64,000 nucleotides of DNA from Rhabditophanes sp. KR3021 (Eukaryota; Nematoda; Chromadorea; Rhabditida; Alloionematidae): the NCBI GenBank assembly GCA_963281155.1, contig CAUJLY010000003.1, forward strand, positions 124,001 through 188,000, in the 5' to 3' direction. Position numbers and translations under genes: made by a program. This document shows, piece by piece, positions 25,311 through 36,008 of the stretch. The stretch's first letter is position 1. Each line of letters starts with the position of its first letter. Below the pieces are notes generated by a model that did no database searches, was not told where the DNA came from, and worked only from the letters and a program-made list of their open reading frames with translations.

Positions 25311-26408
25311 TCACGCCGTCTTGTAAGTCTTTGTAAAATTTGTAAAGGGAGGTGGTGGTGGTAAAGAGTCGACGGGAATAAAAACAAATCTTGAGTAAAA
25401 ATCGTTTATTCTGTCTTCCATCGAGGGGGGTTGTTGGCGTGGTGGTTCGAATCCATGTTGGGAAGTAATACTCTGAAGGCGTTGCAATGGAGGAGGCGGT
25501 GGTGGAGCATTTCCAAAAGATGGTGGGTCTGGCCTGGTCAGTGAAACTTTCGGTGAAATGTCAAAGCTTTTTTTGGGAATTGGTGGAGGAGCACGGACGG
25601 GTCTGGGGTGGGAGTTGGAGTTAACTTCTTGGTTTGTTGGTGGATTGTTTGTGGTTGGAGCAGCAAATGCCTTTGGTTTGATTGGGGGTGGTGGTGGAGG
25701 AGCGGATGTTGGCAGGACTGGTGGAGGTGAATTTGAGGGTGGTTTGCTGAGTTTGATTGGAGGACCTCCGCTATTATTAATTGGCTTGTCTGGAGGTGGT
25801 ATTTTGTTGATTTGAGGACCAGAGTTATTCCCCGACGGTGATGCTTTGTTCAATGGAGAGCCTAAACTGCTCCCTATCGACGATATCACTTTATTCATAT
25901 GCCCCAAATTATTTGATCTCTCCTCACTTTTGTTACCCATCACCGCTATATTATTATTGAGTGGAGGCGGTGGTGCCGGAATTGCTCTACTTGATTCAAA
26001 ACACTCCCCATTCCTCGATGAAAGTTGTTGAAATCTAAATAACTTATTATCAACTAATACCAAATCGACTTACGGCACTGGAGCAGCCTGTTTAATATTC
26101 TTCATGTCAGAAGGTTTCTTTGGAAATCCACCAGCAAACATGGAGTTTAGTTGAGCAGTAGGATTTGTATTGTTGTTGGGTGAGTTAACTTTAGGTAATT
26201 GGGGGGCTGATTCTTTTCTTTGTAATGTGGATGAACCATTATTACTTTGGCCAGCCACTTTGCCTGCTATTAGAGGTCCTGATTTATCGACTGTAACGGT
26301 CTTTTTTAGTTTGAAACCTTTGTGAATGTCACCGAGCAAGGCTCCTCGTTCATTTGACTTGGGGGGGCCTTTATTTAGCATGGGCGGCGGAGGTGGCGGT
26401 GGAGGCAT
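25311..26408 (-). CDS. WIP/verprolin-family actin regulator
   Basis: WASP-interacting protein that binds actin and the WASP WH1 domain. Exons 26074-26408 and 25311-26034 join in phase 2 to 352 residues. The protein opens MPPPPPPPP and has one WH2 actin-binding motif (GALLGDIHKGFKLKK, about residues 22-36). The middle is proline-rich with several profilin/SH3-type PPPPPP tracts. The C-terminus (SRFVFIPVDSLPPPPPF, then KTYKTA) matches the WASP-binding segment of vertebrate WIP (SRFYFHPISDLPPPEPY, then KSYPSK). An acceptor (attttttag) lies 11 bp before the ATG. MED11 follows after 152 bp on the same strand. Confidence 0.88.
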
Positions 26409-27603
26409 TTTATGGTGGTCTAAAAAATAAGACTTTTAAAAGAAACTAATAGATAAAAGTATGTTGTATGCGACTAACAAAACTACAAAAGCGAAACGAC
26501 TTATTCCTTCGTCAACAGCCAACCACTATTCATACTCACAACAACAAAATGATGAACCAAAACTATAGTAGTAGTAATCGTTAATGACGCTGTAAAATCC
26601 ATCATTATTGCCAAATCGTTTACAATAAACAAGTCAATTAGTAACGTCAAGCAGAATGCATAACCTAAAAAAGATCAGTGTTTCTTTTATGAGTCAGGGG
26701 GAGGTGAGCAATACTTTTTTAATTATTCATACCACTTGTTATTATTAAGGTGGAATTGATTAGTAAATGTGTATCTGATTTTTTATTTATTTGTAATAAT
26801 AATTGCTAAACAATGTCGAAGTATGGCCATAGATAGAAGGCCGGTTAGTCTGCACCAAATGAAATGTCAAGATAAATGGAGTTTCTTATGACGAAAAGTA
26901 TTGGTAGGAAGGCCGCGTTCGTTTGTTTAGATGAAAAGTTTAATTTACAAAGGATCTTTCGCCTTTTGAATCTACATTTGGCTGGTAAGGAACTATTTTT
27001 AAGCGACTAAATTGTAATAAATAACAATTGTCAACATTAAAACATAATTTTGTCCAACTATTAGTAATCTCAACTTTTTTGTATTTCTTAGAGTTCATAT
27101 GCACTCTCATTTGTTCGAATAAATTAATATCTTGCCATTCATTGGTACTTGTTCCGTTTGTAACGAATGCGGCGTTAATAACTTTACGTCAGAAAGACAT
27201 GTCATATCCTGCACACTTTTACATTACCATGAAGCTCAATAATGAATGGCATGACATGTATTCCTTACTTATTATACGTATCCTTTCATACCAAAATAAA
27301 TATAGCATCTCAAGCTTGTTAACCAAAATAACTACTTTTCTTCTCAAACACGTGTCTGTTTGACAATAAGTTTTTAGAGAATTGTTGAATTAATGTATAC
27401 ATACACGCCAACTTATTTATTGACTTAGGAATAAATGCATACAAATTACAGAAATATACATACTTATTCGACACTTCTTTGTATCGCGCCTCTTTAATAT
27501 ACTAATATATTGAAAGTACATTGAATTGATTTGTGAAATGAATAACTAAAAAATTGGTTAATAAAAAGACTTAATCTTAGCATTTCAGGATTTGCAACCA
27601 ACC
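26409..27603. other. Intergenic region before the Ubc13 gene
   Basis: About 1.2 kb between divergent genes (WIP-like on minus, Ubc13 on plus), so it should contain both promoters. No supported coding sequence; AT-rich. An acceptor (cattttagcatttcag) ends 14 bp before the Ubc13 ATG, consistent with trans-splicing or a 5' UTR intron. Confidence 0.5.
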
Positions 27604-28178
27604 ATGGCCGGTTTACCTAGAAGAATTTTGAAGGAAACAGAGAGATTGCTAGCTGAGCCAGTAACTGGAATTAGCGCAATTCCTGATGAAAATAATGCCA
27701 GATATTTCCACGTTGTTATGGCCGGTCCGGACGAATCGCCTTTCCAGGGAGGTACTTTCAAGTTGGAGTTGTTTCTTCCCGAGGAATATCCAATGGCAGC
27801 TCCTAAAGTGAGATTTATGACTAAGATTTACCACCCTAATATTGATAAGTTGGGAAGAATTTGTTTGGATATTCTTAAAGGTGAGTAATTGATAAGATGC
27901 ATACTAAGAGATTAAAGAATATGGATTAAAATAATTTAATATAACTTGTACTAAATTAGTTACAAATAACTTACATCAAGTTACCTAATATAACCGTTCC
28001 AGACAAATGGTCTCCTGCTCTCCAAATCCGCACAGTTCTCTTGAGTATTCAAGCCCTGTTGTCCGCACCAAATCCAGATGACCCCCTGGCCACAGATGTA
28101 GCCGAGCAATGGAAATCCGACGAGGGAAAGGCCATCCAGACCGCCAGAGAATGGACAAGAGTTTATGCTCTCCCTTAA
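27604..28178 (+). CDS. UBE2N: Ubiquitin-conjugating enzyme Ubc13/UBE2N
   Basis: E2 enzyme that, paired with a Uev/Mms2 partner, builds Lys63-linked ubiquitin chains in DNA-damage tolerance and signalling. Exons 27604-27880 and 28003-28178 join in phase 1 to 150 residues (human 152). The sequence is very conserved: [36 protein letters not shown], and [16 protein letters not shown] with the catalytic cysteine. The intron sits right after that segment. Start chosen at the ATG giving MAGLPRR, 14 bp after an acceptor. Confidence 0.97.
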
Positions 28179-28885
28179 ATTCCTCAACCATCATTCTTTA
28201 TATCAATCGTAACACAAACTTGATCCAACACCCTATCAAAATGTTCACCTTACGACACCTTTAAATTGATATTCTATCTTTTTTCCTTCAAATATAAATA
28301 TGATAAATAACTTTATTTTACAGTTCATTCAATTTGTTTGTTTTTACTTTTTAAAATTATTTCATATTATTTTACTTACTCTCTGTTATTGTAGTTGTAA
28401 GTTGTTCTATCCATGTCACCCAACACCACCTCTCCTTTTTGATCATTATCTTTTTATCAACAAAAGATCATCTCACCTTAAAGACTTCTTAACAAAATAT
28501 TTAATCCCCTGTCGACACATTCTTTGAGTGTGCATATGGTTAGGTATAAAACACTTTAGTACATTCAAAATATTATTGCCTTTATCTTTGTACGATTGTT
28601 TGGTAGTGTGATGGTGGGCGCATCATCTAGAACTCACTTGTAATGTTATGAACGAGGAATCGATTGAGGAATTGGTCAGTCTTTTTTAGTAGTTCATTGA
28701 CATCATCATGTTCAATATTGTTGTCTTTTTGACTCTATAACTGTATATGTTTCATACCTTTTCGGAGTAAGGTATATAGTTTGTACATTTTGTAATGCAT
28801 TTTTAATTATATCACTTTATTTCGCATATAAATCCGTGTAATGTAATCTTATTTCATCTACCTAATTACAGTTCATTTGGACAAG
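28179..28885. other. Intergenic spacer between Ubc13 and myosin light chain genes
   Basis: AT-rich, no supported gene. Holds the Ubc13 3' UTR and presumably the light-chain promoter. Ends in an acceptor (ctaattacag) 14 bp before the next ATG. Confidence 0.5.
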
Positions 28886-29410
28886 ATGAGAAATGATTTG
28901 AATGTATCCGCTTCAGAACACGACACCAGCATCAACCATGATGTCAGGGACACCTTTCTCTCCTACGACTCATTGGGCGATGACAAAATTTATGTCAATC
29001 AAATTGGTGAAGTCCTAAGGTCACTAAACTTGAATCCAACTGAATCAGAAATAAAAAAATACGCTGCTTATTATGAGAATTTAGGTGGGTAATTTAGTTT
29101 GTTGTTGTTTAAATAACATTGATTTGTAGACAAGAGAATTAGTTTTGAAGACTTCACTTATTGCTACAAAGAAGCAAAGAAAAACTTTAAGCCGACCTCG
29201 ATGGAGGAAATTGTGGAAGGGTTATCTCACTTCGACAAGGAAGGAAACGGAACCATCAACGTGGCTGAATTGCGTCACATCCTTACTACTCTCGGTGAAA
29301 AGCTCAAAGAAGACGAGGTTGACAAGTTGATGGAAGGTTACGCCGACGCCCAAGGCAACATCTACATCTCCAAATTTGTCCAAGACATCCTTGACTTGGA
29401 CATCGCTTAA
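28886..29410 (+). CDS. Essential myosin light chain (MLC-3/MYL6-like)
   Basis: Calmodulin-fold light chain that binds the first IQ motif of the myosin heavy-chain lever arm. Exons 28886-29084 and 29130-29410 join in phase 1 to 159 residues. Four EF-hand-like units: [58 protein letters not shown] and [18 protein letters not shown]. The third is nearly identical to essential light chains ([19 protein letters not shown]) and is followed by ATLGEK-like [12 protein letters not shown]. Most loops have lost canonical calcium ligands, normal for this family. Start chosen at the first ATG after the acceptor; a longer N-terminus through an upstream exon cannot be excluded. Confidence 0.92.
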
Positions 29411-29523
29411 CTTTATAATTAATTACTATGCTTAATTTTATAAAAACATATAATAAAATTATTTCAACTCAAAAATAAACGCAACTTTATTGTATAACTG
29501 CATCTTATATACACAGTTGTAAA

Positions 29524-30400
29524 CTAAATAAGGTTGGTAGTTGGTGTGTTTGTTTGATTGGAATCAATTTTACTTTGGTTCAGTTCATAGTTATTGGGTT
29601 GTTGTTGATTTTGATTGGGGATACCTGCGGCAAGTTCATTAGTCTTATAGTAACCATCGTTTTCATTGCCTTTGTGGGTGTCTGGATGGAGCCATTTCTT
29701 GTGCTCACTTTCATTGGGACGAGAGGTGATGGTGTTGTTGTCCTCTTCACGACTAAGCTTGGTATTGTTGTTTAGGAGAATACTTTCAATGCCTGAATTG
29801 TCGCAACATACACAAGGAACAACAACCACAGGATTCTTATTCAGATTCGCGAAACAAAGCGACTTTGCATGAATTGAGATCCAGTGCCTTGCCTTTTGTA
29901 GAATTGATAATCTTACCTGGAATAGGAGTACGTTTGGTGGCATCCATGATAATCTTCATGTTATCACTATAAGCGTATTCTTCCACAAACTGAACGTGAA
30001 CAAAACTCAATTTATTAGATAGAAATGGTGACTATATGATATGATACATTAAATAAACATACAAAACAACATTTGAATATTATAAGATGCTAATTATATA
30101 TTAGTAGAGTAAATAGATTCTACAAATGATTCCGGCCAAGGTTGGAATGGAAGTGTTAAGGTAGCCTTCTCCTTGCCAACACAACCAATTTCGGTGGAGG
30201 GCACCGTGTCTTGGGTAGGGTTCACGTGGACTCTTAGGATTTTGGTGCTGTTGGTTCCATTCGCTTCTGGATTCTTTGCAAAAGTTGTGTCCTATCCAGA
30301 CAAATCATTTTTGTTCGTCTTCCCCTTCTTGACCAGAGTATTCGCGTTTCTTGAGCTTTTTTGTTGTTGGGATGAGGCATTGTCGATAGGGCAGAAAGCA
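29524..30400 (-). CDS. Uncharacterised spliced gene
   Basis: Three downstream exons join in frame: 30124-30291 (acceptor tctggatag; includes KILRVHVNPTQDTVPSTEIG and TLTLPFQPWPESF), 29917-29989 (FVEEYAYSDNMKIIMDATKR) and 29524-29792 (IESILLNNNTKLSREEDNN ... NTPTTNLI stop). Phases agree at both junctions. An upstream segment to about 30400 reads SSQQQKSSRNANTL in the same frame and would join across a 42-nt intron (GTCAAG...ATAG); without splicing an in-frame TAG interrupts it. The start codon is unresolved. The C-terminal third is Asn/Gln/Glu-rich and probably disordered. No family recognised. Confidence 0.45.
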
Positions 30401-30517
30401 TCTAGTTGTTAGTAATTACTACATTTAAAAATTTTCTTTTATAAAGGAAATAAATTTGGATATAAGAGACGGCAAGGTGAATGATTCACTTCATACATCC
30501 AAATCATTACAACGATC

Positions 30518-31246
30518 ATGAACCACCCTAGCAACAGTCATTTTGCTGATTTTTGCCATATCAGCCCTGGCTTCTACCGCACACTGGCCCAAGACCCTTA
30601 CTTTGCTTCTCTACATCGCCTTCACAACCAAGGAAGACTGAATCAGAATAATTGTGGCAAGTACAAGAATGCAGAGAAAAGTAAGGATGCTGTCGCTTAT
30701 TCAGATTCCACCTCTAGTAACGTCAAAGCTCCTCAATTGGAAAAAGCAGAGGTGGATGGTGGGATCATTCAGCAGATGTTGGGGTCTTCTTATAAAAGCA
30801 AGCATTTCCAAGAACAACAAACTACCCCTCCACACCAACCAAAGCAAGGCAAAGGTCGTGACATGTATCCATGGAGATTTGTTACTACCTTAGAATGTTA
30901 CAACCCATTTGATGACGAGGAAATGGTTGAAGGGGTTGGGATTGATGTTGATACAAATTTGAATATTCCAAAGAAAGTCAACGATTCCCCTGTCTGCCAG
31001 TTAATCTTACCGAAAAAGCACAAAACCAAAGAAACCAACAGAAATGTCATGAGACTTGTCAAAGATTCAGGAGTAATCGAGTACAGAGAATATGCAGAAG
31101 AAATTTGCATTGTGACATCAAAAAATAAAAAAAGTGATCGCCCACCCCAAGATTATGATGATCCAAAAAGAATGGAAATTTATTGTTGTGATGAAGATGT
31201 TTACAATGTGGAGTTAAATGCTAGTGGGGCAGACTACTTGCGTTAA
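30518..31246 (+). CDS. Uncharacterised single-exon protein
   Basis: Intact 242-codon frame from ATG 30518 to TAA, with codon use like neighbouring genes. Features visible: an aromatic N-terminus (FADFCHISPGFYRTLAQDPY), a Gln/Pro/Lys-rich linker, then a more ordered half with YPWRFVTTLECYNPFDDEE, VCQLILPKKHKTKETNRN and EEICIVTSKNKKSDRPPQDY. No signal peptide, membrane segment or known domain. It lies head-to-head with the minus-strand gene ending its 5' side near 30400. Function unknown. Confidence 0.55.
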   Translation: MNHPSNSHFADFCHISPGFYRTLAQDPYFASLHRLHNQGRLNQNNCGKYKNAEKSKDAVAYSDSTSSNVKAPQLEKAEVDGGIIQQMLGSSYKSKHFQEQQTTPPHQPKQGKGRDMYPWRFVTTLECYNPFDDEEMVEGVGIDVDTNLNIPKKVNDSPVCQLILPKKHKTKETNRNVMRLVKDSGVIEYREYAEEICIVTSKNKKSDRPPQDYDDPKRMEIYCCDEDVYNVELNASGADYLR

Positions 31247-34200
31247 TAAAATAATGTTGTGTTTAATAAAAATATTTGATATTATCCCTTTGTATTGTCT
31301 CTTTTATCTTTTTTAAATGTTTGCTCTAATCGCTAGAAAGAGACGAGAGCCTCACGACCATTTCCTGAACTAATTGGTCACTAGGGTTGTATTTTCAACC
31401 CAATTTGGTCCTTTTCAAATGTCTTACCAACGAAGTTGCAAAATTGTCTTAGACTTTATCAAAATTGGCAATAAAAAAGAACTGCCTAAAATATAGTGTT
31501 GCCCTTGAAAAGTGTGAACAAAGCTTGTTAGTACAATACGTGAACAAATTCAAACAAAAGCCAGATAACTCATTTAATTGAGTTCAAAGTACAGATATCT
31601 AATTAAAAGTTCTGGCGGTTAAATTGATTTTCTTATACATTCACCAACTAATCTCTTTTGTCATTTGATAATAGTGTATTTTGATGTGTGTAAAAAGTTT
31701 AAATCTATTTAAAAAATTAAAGCTACCAAGAAGGGAGTAGATGGTGGGAGAGATACTTCCGCCTTATTCCATAAAGATCCTTTCAATTTGGAAAACGCCA
31801 ATAAATCACACTTTTTTGGGGCTGTGATGTTGCCTCAAGCCAATAAAACAAAAGACTATTGCGGGATTTTTAATCACTTTATATCTATATTTGTATCATC
31901 TTCTACAAAAAGTTTAAACATTTCCAACAAATATATAAATTCAAATACACATGTTCAGGACGTGTTAGTAATCTTCTTTGAAGTGTACTATACAAACTTC
32001 AAACATTTATTACCACTTCAAAGTAAAAGGCGATCCAATGGTGCGTAAGGTTGCAGGTTACACATTTCGTTAACATTATATATACATACTTTTACTCTTA
32101 TTAGCATATTTCTTTACTCTTATTAGCATATTACGATCTCGATTAGTTAACTATTCATAATATTTTCACTATATACTAATGTCCATTTAATCTCTTTTTG
32201 ATGGTAAAAGCTTTTTTCATAAAAAAACCCCTCGTTTATTAAACAAATAAGTGTGTTATATAAAGTTGGGGACACAAACCAATTCTTTTGTATGTGTATA
32301 AAGAATCGTTGGACATTGCTTTAAAGCTGCTAGTTATCCTTTCATTTTTTATCTAGTTTCATGTTTGATATATCTCAACTAACCACCAAAACTACTTTCC
32401 CTGGTCATTTTTGCACTTTACCTACCACCAAAAACCCATTCATTTGAACCTTTATCTTGTCAGCATTTTCATATCACCAATTACACTCTTTGAATGGATG
32501 TAATTGAATGTATCTAATGAATGCATCTAATTTAATGGTATCTTGTCATTGACCAACATTAAATATTCTTTACAACCTTATTAAAACAACCCTTCACTTT
32601 CTATTATCTTTATATTAAGCTTTAAAAAAGAAACATAAACGAAACCTTTTTGTCTTTTGTGTTCCCAATTAATGAGGGCAACTGGCGTGTGTGTGTATAT
32701 ATATTACGAACCATCATCTCCAACGGCTCTTTCTTTCTAGCAAGGTCCGTTTTTAATTAAATTGTAAGTAAGCAAGAGACTCTAGTAGTAAGGTTGTTGA
32801 ATTGGATGTTAGTACAAAGAATAAAATGTTCTATACATTTATTTATGTGTATTTATTTGTATCTGCAGTTTTTATATGCATTTATATGTTTGCATTTTTT
32901 GTTGGTAAAAATAAATAAATTTGACAACCTTCTTCACTCCTAACTATATACTATTTGAGGATAATTGTAAAAGTATATGTCAAAATACAGACGTTTTTGA
33001 CATTCCTTAAAAATATTAAAAAAAGCTTCTCCCGTCAGCTTAAAAAAAGAAACTAAAAATGTTTTGAAGGAAGGAGGAGAATCTATGTTGCCAAAGAGAG
33101 AGACTTTTTTTGGGTTGCTTTATTCGAAAAAAAGACCCAATACTATTAAGGAAATTGAATTTGTATTTATGGACATCTCCAACAAAAATTGTATTACATT
33201 GTATTAAGTTAAAGTTTGGAGGTGTATTTGATGCAAATTGCATTTGTAACATAATGCCCTTCGTCTATAATCTGTCATTATTATAATGGAACAGGGTCAA
33301 AGTGTATAGAGGCCTCTATTTTCTTCTAATAACTTCCTTGTAATCTTTCAATTTTGAATGGTCTCTTTTTGGGAGGAAAGTTAATGGCAATATAGGTCGC
33401 ATTCTCCGGAAGGGTAAAATCTTAGTCATACTATATATTCTTAGTTGTGGTGTATAGTATGAGGACAAGCTTAAATCTTTACTGGAGAAGTCCACTTTTT
33501 GTGTCAAATGAATTTAAGTGATAGAGATAGATTTATTGTGTTGCGCATATTTATATGAGGAGCTGGATAGGGATATCATTAAAATTTGTACCATTCTAAA
33601 AAATGTATGTACTTGCCATATAAGAAATGATAAAAAAAAGTTTTTGGTGCCAACGAGATTTTGTCTTTTGTTGAATAGTTAAGAAAAGTGATGAGCCTCC
33701 TTAAATTTGCCTTTGACATCCTTTTTGTACAAAAAAGAGGTTACATTGTGGTTTTTGAAACGTTCATTCTGCAAATTCAATTTGGTACTTTCAAAAAGCG
33801 ATTTTGCTTACAAATAAAATTATCTAAAGTTACATTGCATTCCATTTACTTTAAATATAGAACATGTTGTAGTATTAGTGGAACAAATGAAATAAAATTA
33901 ATTAATATAATAAATAGGAATGCATATAATTAATTTCATTTTAAATTAATGAGCTGATGTCTCCAAGGAGTGTTCTTTGATATACTCTTTAATATATTCC
34001 TTTAATATATTCTGATTGTGATATTCTTATACCTGTCACTAATAAATTATTCGCAAAAATAATTTTTTACACACTCAAGGCTACATTTGTTTTCTCATAC
34101 ATTTTCCCACCCCTCCTACTTTTACTTCATTTCAGATCAACCTGGAAACAGTTTTCTCTCTACTGGGAATGTATTTTTGCATAAAAAAGTAAGAAAAATT

Positions 34201-34690
34201 GTTATCTACTAAAAAGGCTGCCATATTATTTTATTAAAATCAACTGAATCCGTCTTTCAACAGTTACCTTCAAACTTGTTACGAAGTGCAAATTAATTAT
34301 TTGTTCCCATAATTTGCACCAATATTTTATAAGCTATTCATTTAGTGACATCATTTATTTGATATAGTCATTGTTTCAAATAAGATTAGGCACAAAATAT
34401 ATATTTTGGGGACTGTATAGAGAGAGAGAGCTTTGCAAAAGTCTTCATAATAAGACAATTGGCTAAAATTAAAGAAAAGTAGTTTTATCCTATTTTTTGT
34501 CTCAAAACCAAGCAAGCCTTTTTTGTTGGTTAGAAGGAGAGCTTGATATATAACTTTCGAAAGGGGCACACAATACGCGCCTTTTCTTTTTTTTAATTTG
34601 TAGGGAAGTTGTTGTTGCTATTAGTGGTCAAATAAAGACATCGCCCTCATTATTACTACATCTACATTTAGTCCAGGCAATTTAATAAAA
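31247..34690. other. AT-rich non-coding region
   Basis: About 3.4 kb with no supported gene. It contains a short tandem repeat at 32091-32132, a GT/AT microsatellite near 32688-32703 (gtgtgtgtgtatatatat) and an AG run near 34422-34430. Minus-strand open frames around 33040-33510 and 34351-34569 are short and AT-driven. Confidence 0.45.
32091..32132. repeat. Two-copy 22-bp tandem repeat
   Basis: The 20-mer tttactcttattagcatatt occurs at 32091 and again at 32113, a period of 22 bp. Seen directly in sequence; probably a simple local duplication. Confidence 0.8.
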
Positions 34691-35224
34691 ATGAGCAAAT
34701 TGTCGTCGAAACCGAAACCTAAATCATGTACTGATATTCAAGATGAATTAGCTACCATCAAACAATTGTGTGCTAAACATGAAGTGTTATGCTTATCTTT
34801 TAACAGATGGAAGGCACATGTTGAACAGGTAAATTATTAGCCTAATTTATATTTTAACCTAATTTATTAGAATGATGCCCAACTTGAAATTTTGAATGAC
34901 ACAGCAACATCACTCCGATTCAGACATAAAATGCTGGCTGACATGTTAGCCGTCAAACCCAATGAAAGTGAAGTTTTGGAAAAGCTCCAAAAAGAGATTC
35001 GAGCCGTGGAGTCTCAAGTAGATATTTGGATCCGTGAATTGTCCGAAATTAACGAGGTTCGAACTCATCTAGACATGGAATTCATCAAATTGCGCTCCAA
35101 ACTCCAACGATCAATGACAAACATCGAGATAGCTCATCTTGATTTCGACAAAATCGAAAAGCACCATCGTGACATTTGGAAAAAATTCCTCTACAACACC
35201 AGACAATTGTCTTCATCTAGTTAA
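34691..35224 (+). CDS. Uncharacterised coiled-coil protein
   Basis: Exons 34691-34828 and 34871-35224 join in phase 0 across a 42-nt intron (donor CAG/GTAAAT, acceptor atttattag), giving 163 residues. Helical throughout: DELATIKQLCAKHEVLC, then EVLEKLQKEIRAVESQVDIW and RTHLDMEFIKLRSKLQRSM, ending RQLSSSS. No signal peptide or membrane segment. Heptad patterning suggests a subunit of a multi-protein complex, but no family signature is visible. Confidence 0.6.
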
Positions 35225-36008
35225 TAAATGTGCCAACTTTCCTTAATTTAACCAACCAAAAAACTATACTTGTTAGAGTCCCCAATTGGATCGGGTGCCA
35301 ACAAAACGACTGAAAAATTTCACATACAGCCATATCTTTATTCCAGAACAGTTCTTAATCAACAAACACTAAACAACGCTTCCAACTCAACTACTAAGAT
35401 TAACCTTCAAATTACCACTAGTTACAGCTCCTTTTCTCACACACTCCTCAAACAAATATCTCTTTATATTCGAATATTTTATTTATGGACACACCAAATA
35501 TCTTGTGTCATAAAAAATATATTATAAATATTTTTATTTGTTTGATTTTGACATGAATAAATGATTAATATTACCAATTTTTTGTTCTTCTTTACCTTGA
35601 CTAGATTTATTTACATACTTATACGTATTTCTATACATATTTCATACCACTTTACTTTTTTACTTATTGCTTTGAAATCTGACCCAATTTACTATGTTCT
35701 CTTATTTCAATTGAAAAAAGAGATAATGGTCAGTTTGTATTTATTTGTGTCTCAAAATAAAATATTATTTATTATGTTTGGAGGCATTTTTTGGTAGACA
35801 AATATTTAATGAGGATGTTGACTTTTCAAAAATTGCCTCTTCATTAATTTAAAAGCAAAGAGAGAGACTTGTTTTTGGAATTTACAAATGTATGAGGAGG
35901 AAGCTGGTTTAAAAAAATGTTTATTACTAAAAAATAGACGGAACTAGGAAATAACAATTAAAAAATAATATAATGGATCTGGTGGAATAGATCCTAGAAT
36001 GACGACAT
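35225..36008. other. Intergenic spacer between convergent genes
   Basis: About 780 bp between the 3' ends of the coiled-coil gene (+) and the MTR4 helicase gene (-). AT-rich; contains AATAAA-type hexamers consistent with transcript ends. No gene seen. Confidence 0.5.

Noticed and set aside
25430..25470. tRNA B-box-like ggttcgaatcc
   Set aside because: It lies inside the WIP coding exon read on the other strand (GFEPPRQQPP), with no A-box or cloverleaf around it.
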